Of a stretch of 64,000 nucleotides of DNA, positions 56,480 to 64,000 are shown piece by piece. The stretch spans positions 10,899,001 through 10,963,000 of the forward strand of contig NC_134160.1 of assembly GCF_033958435.1 (NCBI RefSeq), written 5' to 3'. Each line of letters begins with the position of its first letter. The stretch's first letter is position 1. This DNA comes from Carettochelys insculpta (lineage: Eukaryota > Chordata > Testudines > Carettochelyidae). The notes below the pieces were generated by a model. The model saw only the letters and a list, made by a program, of their open reading frames with translations. It had not been told where the DNA came from and ran no database searches. The position numbers and the translations under genes were made by a program.

Positions 56480-56690
56480 AAGAGTCGTACATGGGAGCAC
56501 AAGTGCGTGCACGCGTGCACACACACACGGGCATGGTGTGCACACTCGTGCAGGGTGAATGTAAGCACACCCATGTATGGTCTCACGTGGCGTGTATACA
56601 GGTGAGCACACATGCACGCCATGCACGTGTGTTTACACGTATGCAGTATGTGCCTGTACCTGTTTACAGCACACGCAGGCACAAGGGGAG
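56480..56690. repeat. Degenerate alternating purine-pyrimidine region
   Basis: Dense in GCAC, GTGTGC, CACGCGTGCAC and (CA)n words over about 200 bp. A further GTGTGTGTG/GGTGGGTGTGG run lies at 57092-57118. Low-complexity and Z-DNA-prone; the open frames through it are artefacts. Confidence 0.7.
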
Positions 56691-57119
56691 CATGTGGCTG
56701 CCCAGCTGTAGGCCGAGCATGCTGGAACACGCGTGGACAAGGTCTGCCTGGGCACACGCCCAGCACGTGCCTGCCCTGTATATGGCACATGCTCGCATGT
56801 GTCTAAGGGGTGATTCCTGCCTGCGGAAAGCGGCCGACAAGCTCTTTGCCCCAGAGCCCCCGTGCCCGCAGGTGTATCCCCTGTGCCGTGGCCCTGCTGG
56901 CACCCAGCAAGCCGGGCAGAACAGCAGCTGCTCAGGGGCCTCAAGCATCATGTATGCAGGAAGGGCTGGCAGTGTGGGGAGGTGCCCCCGTCGGAATCCC
57001 AGGGTGGGTGTGTGCAAAGGTGCCCGGGCCTGTCTGTGCGCACTCATGCTTGTACACCTGTGTGAGCGCAGGGTTGTGTCTTGTGATGAGCTGTGTGTGT
57101 GTGGGTGGGTGTGGGTGAC

Positions 57120-59475
57120 AGGTTGAGTGGCTCACAGAGGGTAGCTGTGGCTGTAACCTTGGCGACCAGGCCTGACCATTTACAACCTAGGTGACCAGGT
57201 AACACCTTTGTCTCCCCAGGCAGCAGGCGAAGAGAGGTGGAGCCTGGTTGGGTTTTGAATGACAGGCCTGGGCAGTTTGGGGGAGTTAGTCTAGAGGCTG
57301 GGGAGGCACAAAGCAGGCTCTCCTCCCCCCAGCACGGGCCGGACGGACCACTTCTGGATGCTGTGCTGGTGATTCTGTTCCCTGCTGTATCCCTGTCACT
57401 AACACACCTCTTCCACCTGCTGAGTGAGCATTTCTCCTGGCTGAGGGTGGGGTGCAGAGCCTGGGCACCCCAAACCCCATTACATGCCTGCATGGGGATC
57501 TCGGGGCATGTACGAGTGTGCAGACACCTTGTGCGCTGTGGGGGTTGATGGCACGGCAGCCCCTCTGCAGTGCTGGCACATTGGGCTTTGCCACTCCCCT
57601 CCCCTCACTCCTTCAGCCAGGCAGCAATGTGCTGGGGGCGGGGCAGGGAGGGGTGTCCATCCAGCTGGCTGTGTGAGACAAGCCCGGCTCTGAGCCCAGC
57701 CCCATTGGCTCTAGGCAGTGCCCTGGGGTGCAGCTGGAGCCTTCCTGGGCAGTGCCAGCCCTGCGCAAGAAGTGGGTAGTGAGGCCAGTGCAGAGCTGAG
57801 ACCAGGCTGGGAAGCTGCAGGGATTCACGTCTCTCCTGGCCTCTCCCCCTGCCTGTGGCTTGGCCGCCCGCACCCGATGGTGCTAACTCACGGTTATGCC
57901 ACAGCCTCAGGATGGAGGCCCGGCGAGCGAGACGCAGGCTGGCCCGGTGGGGAGGCTGGTTGCCAAGCACGGCCCAGGGGGACACGCTGCTCTGGAGACA
58001 CCTGCTCATCAGCTGTGTTGGGTGGCACTGAGACCTGAGCAGCTTTGGCTGGGCAGCGCCAGCTGTTCCAGGCCAGCAGTGCCCTGCCCAGCCCAGCCCC
58101 AGGAAATAGGCAGCCCTGTGCCCAGGGGTGGCAGGAAGAGCTGGCTCAGCAGGAACGGGGGTGGTGGGGCACAAGAAGAGCACGGGAGCCTGTTGGCTCA
58201 TGCCCTCCTAGGAGGTCTCCCATTAGAACGCTTTCCACAGCTACCTAAGGTTCCTGGGGTGAATCATTCCTCCTTGGCAGAGTCTGCTCTGTGCCCGTTG
58301 GGGGCAGGGATCTATGGGCAGCCTGAAGAGGGAGAGGGATTGCAGTAGCCCAGGGTGGTACCCTCGTGTTGGCTGCAGCTGGTAGCTTTGGGGAAATGCC
58401 CCCCCATCTCATCACACTGGTGCACCCCAATCCCTTGGCATGCCCCAAGCCCCATCGCTCCTGGCTCTTACACGACAAGCTAGGTTGCCAGCCTAAGCCC
58501 AGCAGAGCCAAGGCTTTTTTCCAGTCAGGCCCTAGCTTGCAGAGGAGTCCCACCCTGCTGGCTGCAGAGGCTGTGTTTACCTGGCCACTCAGGGCTTTTC
58601 CTGACTCCCTCAGAGCAGGGGGCTGGCCAACGCCGTGTGCGAGGCAGAGCTGGGTTGACCAAACAAGGCTGGGAGAATTGGGAGGCGAGTTTCAACCTAA
58701 CCAGCCAGAACGAGAGCCTGCTCCTTTAAGAGCCAGGCCCAAGCAGCTGGGCTTTCAGTGGGGTCTGTTGAAGGCTGAGACCCACAGACACTTTAAGAAC
58801 CAGGCCCAGCACCCCGGGGCTTTCCACAGCCAGCCCTGCTGCTCCAGAATCCGCCCCTGCAAAGGCAGCAGCTGCACCCTTCCCTCCTGGGCTGGGGAAT
58901 TAATTAGCTGGCCCCAGCTGGGCCCTACACCACCCTGCAGCCAGGCCTGAATGCGCAGCAGCTTAACCCTTTCCCCTGCAAGCAGGAGGCAGGAGACCTG
59001 GGGCCCCGTCACTGAACTGTAACAAAGGCTGCCACCCCACGGAAGGTGAAAAGATTTGAGCCTTGTCAGTTCCCCAGCTCTGCTCAGCGCCCCAGACCTG
59101 GTTACCAGATCCCCGTCTTCACAGACACAGCCCCGGTCTGCTCCCCCTTCCCCATTGACCCAGAAATACCTCCCACGCCCGGCCCAGCCCTTTTCTGACC
59201 TGAGGGCTGACTGTCCCCTGGAAAGGAGCTGAGCAGGGCCTGGCAGCTGCATGGGAAGCCCTGGCAAAATGCAGCTGTTTCTGGGGTGGTGCTGGTGGAG
59301 GCAGTTTGTGAGCAGGTCAGGAATTAAGCTAAGGAGAGGAGGCAGCCCAGGGGGCTGGAGGCATGGCTGCGAGGCCTGGTGTAGATGGGTTAGTATAACT
59401 CACAATGCCCGGGCGTGGGTCACCGTCCCCTGTAGGGGCAGTTAGGCCACTTACAGAAAGCAACCGAGTCTCCGC
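57120..59475. other. Intergenic GC-rich stretch
   Basis: No gene or confident repeat seen. Confidence 0.4.
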
Positions 59476-59484
59476 TCCAGCCTG

Positions 59485-59735
59485 AGCTGAGGGTGAATCT
59501 ACACTTACCTGACGCTCACGGTCTATCTTCTGGAGCTCGACTTTGCTGCACGTGAAGACACAGCAAAAATCACTCGCTCTGGGCTTGGCCATCGACCCTG
59601 GTACTGCATGTCATAGGGATGTCCTCGGCCGGAGCCTGAAAAGCCCCATCTACCCCCAGGAACAAAGTCGATCCTGTTACGTCGATTCTACCTGCCGTAG
59701 CTAGAACTGCGTATCAGAAACCGACTGCCTGAGAG
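59485..59735. mobile_element. Probable non-autonomous DNA element
   Basis: 'gggtgaatctacacttacct' at one end and, inside, 'aacaaagtcgatcctgttac' with 'gtcgattctacctgccgt'. The 'gtcgat...ttacgtcgat' pairs and 'tctaca' ends recall turtle short DNA elements. Boundaries approximate. Confidence 0.45.
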
Positions 59736-59739
59736 GCAG

Positions 59740-62330
59740 CTGGTTTGTAGCTGAAACGTTAGAAGCTTCTGCACCCAGCTCCAGTGGTCCCAGCTTCAAG
59801 TCTGCCTGGTGGTGGTTACATTAATTCATGCTGGGGGACCCCATCAGAGCTGCCAGGGGAGCCAGCGCAGCTCCCCGCTCGAAGCTGTAAGGCAGGGGCT
59901 GTGTCTATAGGGGACTGAGCACACGCCAGCGCCCATCCTACACCGAGTCCATCTAAGCAGGGCCAGAGCAAGCACACAGATGGGGAGCAGGCAAGCCCTT
60001 GGCTGAAGCCCAGCACTGTGGAGGCCAGTGTAACTGCTGAGCCTCAGCAGTGGTCTCTGAATCTCCCTCTGGCTCTGCAGGATTTCCTGCTGGGATCAGC
60101 CCCCTTCAGTCATGCTCTGCCTCAGCAAACGGCAGCGAGGGCGCCAGCTCCTGAACAGCGCTAAACCCAGCGGCCACATCATCCCCAGCTGCAGCCAGCT
60201 GCACTGGCCCAGCCAAAGCCCCCTTCCCCACCCTGCTCCTGGGGTGCTGCGGGGGATATAAGCAACAGGGCGTAAGGAGGAAGGGATGGCGGCGGGTGGC
60301 TGCTGGGGCCAGAGAGAGGAAGGCCCGGGGTGTGTTGCTCCCTGCTGCGGATAGCAAAGATCAGCGATGGTCTGTCCTTGAGACATCCCAGGCTGACAGC
60401 TCAGGGCCGCAGGAGGCCACCCTTGCTGGGGGTGACCTGTCAGCATGGAATTCTCTGCCTCTCCCACAGAGACGGCGTTTCCAAGGGGGCCTTTGTGTTT
60501 TTGAATGCCTGACCGTGCCAGAGGCCCTGCCATAGCAAGGGCAGTTATTTATAGGGGCCTGGTTTGCTCAGCCCTGGGCCTGCCCCGCTCCCCAGCTGAG
60601 AGAGGGAGGGGCTGGTTCTAATCCTCTTTGGATGCTGTCCCAAAAGCTCAGATGGGTCCTGGGCCTGGTAGCCCCTCCTGCTAGGCTGGGGCTGGGGCAG
60701 GGGCCTGAGCATGGGGCAAGTTAACCCTGCCCACTTCCCAGCATCCAGAGAGTCGTCCCTTCTTGCCCTGGTAAATACACCCAACAGCTGGCTGGGGCAG
60801 GAGGCCTTTAAAGATCTGCCAGTGCAAATCAGAGCAGGGCCAGAAGAGGGAGCTTCCTGAGCTGCCAAAGAGGGCAGGGGCAGGTGCGGGGCGGGAGCCT
60901 TCCCCCTCTCTTCCCCACATCCACCGAGGCACAAACCCACACGAGCGTGTGTCGCACAAAGAGGGAGGGAGTGTGCTGGGGCTTGGCCTCTGTTGGCCCA
61001 CCGTCCGCCCAGCAGTCACCCCCAGGGCTTAATGTTTGCGGCATTAATTAAGCGTAACTAGGGGTCGTCTCTCCTTGCTGGAGTGGTTCTGAGGGCCAAG
61101 AGCTGGAGATTCGCTCCAGCTGGAGGGCTACAAACTTATATTAAGCAGCTGCGAATCTCCTCTCGTCCCCTGATGGCAGGGGATGGGGCCCTGGGACGCC
61201 AGCGCCTGCAAAGGCTGGCAGTGCTGCTGGGGAACAGCTGGTTTTCACCAGCTCTCCCCGTGCAAGTCCTGGCCCATGGAAGTCCCCCGGCTGAGAGTGG
61301 CCATGGAGCAGGAGGGCTCTGGAGACCAGTGAGCCCTGGCAGAGCAGTAACCAGCCTAGCAGCACACGTGCACCACTGGGCATAAGCCAACGACACTGAA
61401 CCTGCTCTGCCCTATTGCACCCAGCTAGGAGCCCCATGGCCCAGCTGGCTACAGAGGTGGGCTTTCCCCTTGGCCAGCTCCCTGCTGCTCTCCCCTGGCT
61501 CTCTGCCAGTTGTAGTCTAGCCTGAGAACAGCCCAGCCCCCAGGTGTCCCCCCCCCAGCAGGACGTGCATGAACTGCGCCTCCCTCACCAACGGCTCTGC
61601 ACCAAACAGCCGCTGCAGCTGGGATGGGAGAGGATGTTAACTCCCAGGCTGCCAGGTGCCAGCCCCAACCAGGTCCAGAGCGCAGTGCAGGGATGACCTC
61701 GCTCCCCACTGCCTGCAGCTCTGTGCACGGCGTCGCGCTGGTTGGGGGAAGCTGCTCCCTTCGCTGAGTGCTGCAGGCCCCAGGGATGGGGAGGTCAAGG
61801 AGGCGCTGCACCGAGAGGGAGTTCAGACCTGTATTGCCACATCACTAGCCTCTGCGGTTCCTGCCAGGCTCCTCTGTCAATGCCCGGGGCCCTGAGACAT
61901 CCTGGGCTCCCCAGATGGTCCCTTCGCAGCTTTTCCCCCCCCGGTGGATTTTCTTGCCACGTGTGAATTAATTTTTTTTGTACAAGAGGCACATGTGACA
62001 GGGCACCACCGCTAAAACCACAACCCAGCCGCGGGCGCCCAGCTAAGCGGTGTCTCCTGTGCGGCCGTGCCAAGGCCTAGCTGACGGGGCTCCTACCCCC
62101 AGCTCTGGTGCTGCCCCTCAACCCTGCACACGGGGCTCTGGCGGGGCAGAGAACTGGCTGAGCCCGACTCCCACCCTGCAACACAACCTAGTTTAATCCC
62201 TGACTTTAAGCTGAGCCTGTAGAGGTGACAGCCCCGTCCTTTAACCCCCGCAGCCCTCCCCCTTCTCTCCCTAGCCCTGACACCACCTCCTCCCGTGCCC
62301 CCAGCCGCCGCCAGCCCCACACCACGTCCC
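59740..62330. other. Intergenic GC-rich stretch
   Basis: No gene seen. 61035-61062 ('cggcattaattaagcgtaac') is a small AT-rich patch. A possible SINE-tail relic near 59885-59945. Confidence 0.4.
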
Positions 62331-62339
62331 GCTTGTTAG

Positions 62340-64000
62340 AAAGGTTCATTCCTCTTTATTTACAAGTTTGATTTTAAAAAGCCCCCCACAGCGGGGGCAG
62401 GGAGAGAGCCCCAGGCAGGTGAGGCCTCGAACGCTCTGCACGCCAGCGAGTGAGCCCGCAGGCTGGCCCGGGGCCTCCCCTCCCTCTGCTGCTCCAGGGC
62501 TGGAGCCTGGGGCACCAGGGAGTGATCCTCCCTGGCTGGCCCCAGGAGCAAGGTCAGGCCTGGCCGCTGGCCATTGGCAAAGGAGAACAAAAATTACCCC
62601 TTCCAAATTCCACCCTGCACGAGGAAGGGCTCGGCTCCCCCCAAGCCTGGTGCACAGGGCCTCCCTTGCCCCGCAGCCGGGCCAGCTCAAGGGGCAGCTG
62701 CGGAGACAGGCTGAGTGGGTGGCACTTTCCCCGGGCCGGTTGCTTTCACATTCTTGTCCCGGCCCCCTCAACCCTCCACCGACCCTAAGCCAGGCTGCAA
62801 ACTCTGCAAGCTGGCTTCCCCTGCCCCCTCCTCTGGGGGCAGAGCCTGGGATTGCTGGAGGGGAGAAATAACACCTGCCCCCTCCAGAACTGAGTATGGG
62901 GCCCCCCCAGCTCGGCCAGAGGGGGGTTGGTCCCCATTTAAGAAGCATTTGGCGCTGCCTTCTCCCCTCCTCCAAGCAGCAGTTTATGGCTTTTAACAAT
63001 TTGGCTCTGGTTAAGGAAAAAAGACACAAATGCAAGAATTACAGGGAGGGGAGAGGGAGAAAAACCATAATCCCTCCCACCCCCACCCCAAAGGCCCAGG
63101 ACCTGCTCGCCCAGGAGAAGTGCAGAAGGGTTTGTTAAAGTCTTATAAATAAACAAATGGCTTGGCAGAAAGTCCCGTACAAAAGCGTGCAAGAGCCCCG
63201 GGTACAGGGGAGGGTTGGGGCAACCCCCACCAGGCAGTGCTGTTGAACTGGGGGAGATGAGTGGGGAACAGAGAGGGTAGCTCCTAGCAGCACACCCGCC
63301 CCCTGAGCCGCTCCCCCGGCTGTGCTAGGACAGAGATGAGAGGGGGCTCGGCTTCCATCTGTCACACGGGGACAGCCGGGGAGGGGGCGGGGGAGACGTG
63401 CAAAGGAACAAGCTGCTCAGCAAAGAAAGCTGCAGCTTCGCCACCCCCCCAGCCCACCTCAGAAACGTGGAGCGACCCTTCCGCTGTGCTACCCCCCCCG
63501 AGGAGCCCTGGGCAGACGTGGGGGCCGTACCGCACTCGCCCTACTTCCAGCCTCCTCGGGAGCCCGGCCTCTGGGCCTCCACTGCTGGCCTCCCAGGCAG
63601 AGAGCGCTGTGGCAGGAGCCCAGGGCCGGGGAGGCAAAGCCAGAGCAGAAGCTGAGTCACAGCATTGCAATCTGCAGCCCCCAGCGTTAAGTGCACCGGG
63701 AGGGAGGCAGGTGCTGGTGGCTGGCCAGGGCAAAACATGGGACACTCGAGAGAGTGGCGGGGGGGAAGAGGGGGCAGCCAGCTCCAGGGAGCAGCCGGAT
63801 GGTCCAAAGCGGCTCAGGTCCAGGTGGGGGACGCTGCCCCCAGCCCAGCGCCACAGCTAGCACCTCCCCAGCCCGTGGCATACCATTTTGGTAGGGGGGC
63901 GGGTCTGCAGGCTGGGCTGGCCTCCAGCCCCTAGGGACAGGCCGGCTATATGCTCCCCCTAAAGAGAATGGTGCTGGAGCTAGGCAGAGGGTGGAATCTC
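62340..64000 (-). other. Probable 3'UTR of a neighbouring minus-strand gene
   Basis: The minus strand has an AATAAA hexamer (plus-strand TTTATT, 62355-62360) at the left end of a 1.6-kb stretch. This stretch contains AT-richer blocks (62930-63180), including GTTTATTTATAAG, an AU-rich-element-like motif, and no transposon. That layout suits a 3'UTR transcribed leftwards from a gene beyond the right edge. A plus-strand AATAAA at about 63147 is an alternative reading. No coding exon could be identified, and the stop codon may lie outside the window. Confidence 0.4.
62355..62360 (-). terminator. Candidate poly(A) signal
   Basis: AATAAA on the minus strand. Cleavage would be expected about 15-25 bp to the left (about 62330-62340). 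Confidence 0.45.

Noticed and set aside
56476..57126. A 216-codon plus-strand frame rich in His, Cys and Thr
   Set aside because: It translates the degenerate CA/GT-rich low-complexity region.
63140..63165. Plus-strand AATAAA as the end of a rightward gene
   Set aside because: No plus-strand exon or other 3'-end evidence to the left; the minus-strand 3'UTR reading explains the region better, though not conclusively.
1..64000. CRISPR arrays, prokaryotic operons or phage-like systems
   Set aside because: The window is vertebrate DNA by its LINE/SINE content, splice signals and CpG island; repeats seen are minisatellites and transposon fragments.

Overview
The window is vertebrate nuclear DNA. 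It is most likely from a turtle, probably a cryptodire. The evidence is the repeat content: 3' ends of CR1 LINEs (about 3339, 29990, 40302 and 48523), many copies of a tRNA-derived SINE with A-box and B-box heads and tails reading like 'cctcagtttcccc', and several families of short non-autonomous DNA elements I recognise as turtle-type. The DNA is GC-rich with many G/C homopolymers, as expected of a small, gene-dense chromosome. Long open frames on both strands are a by-product of the GC content. They are crossed by repeats, lack splice sites and codon-like structure, and I do not annotate them as genes.

The main genic feature is a CpG island (about 36300-37720) holding two candidate minus-strand first exons. 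One is a short leader exon ending in a GAAG|GTAAGC donor (37323), with a near-consensus ZNF143/SBS promoter element just upstream (37366-37385). The other is a coding first exon (ATG at 36912, donor GG|GTGAGTA after 36815) encoding about 33 N-terminal residues. I could not identify the gene. If its later exons lie off the left edge, positions 1-36814 are mostly its first intron. That interval is mainly GC-rich sequence with repeats and a few AT-rich islands that look like conserved regulatory elements (about 2525, 7250, 9480, 12655, 22950, 25425, 35840).

From about 37830 to 62330 is apparently intergenic. It holds CR1, SINE and DNA-element fragments, a full-length but diverged U2 snRNA copy on the minus strand (39510-39699), a GCA-rich region just inside the intron side (32860-33310), and a possible enhancer (43420-43570). 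The right end (62340 to the window end) looks like the 3'UTR of another minus-strand gene: an AATAAA on the minus strand at 62355-62360 and an AU-rich motif near 63140. The gene body would lie beyond the right edge.

Observations most worth following are: a short hAT-type element with an exact 8-bp target duplication nested in a SINE; three places where only the SINE heads have multiplied in tandem; a 44-bp minisatellite whose units each carry a CTCF-like and an NF-kappaB-like site; the dual-promoter arrangement with an AUG-UGA start-stop in the 5' leader; and the U2 copy. I did not find a novel multi-gene system. All identifications come from reading the sequence; nothing was searched or computed.
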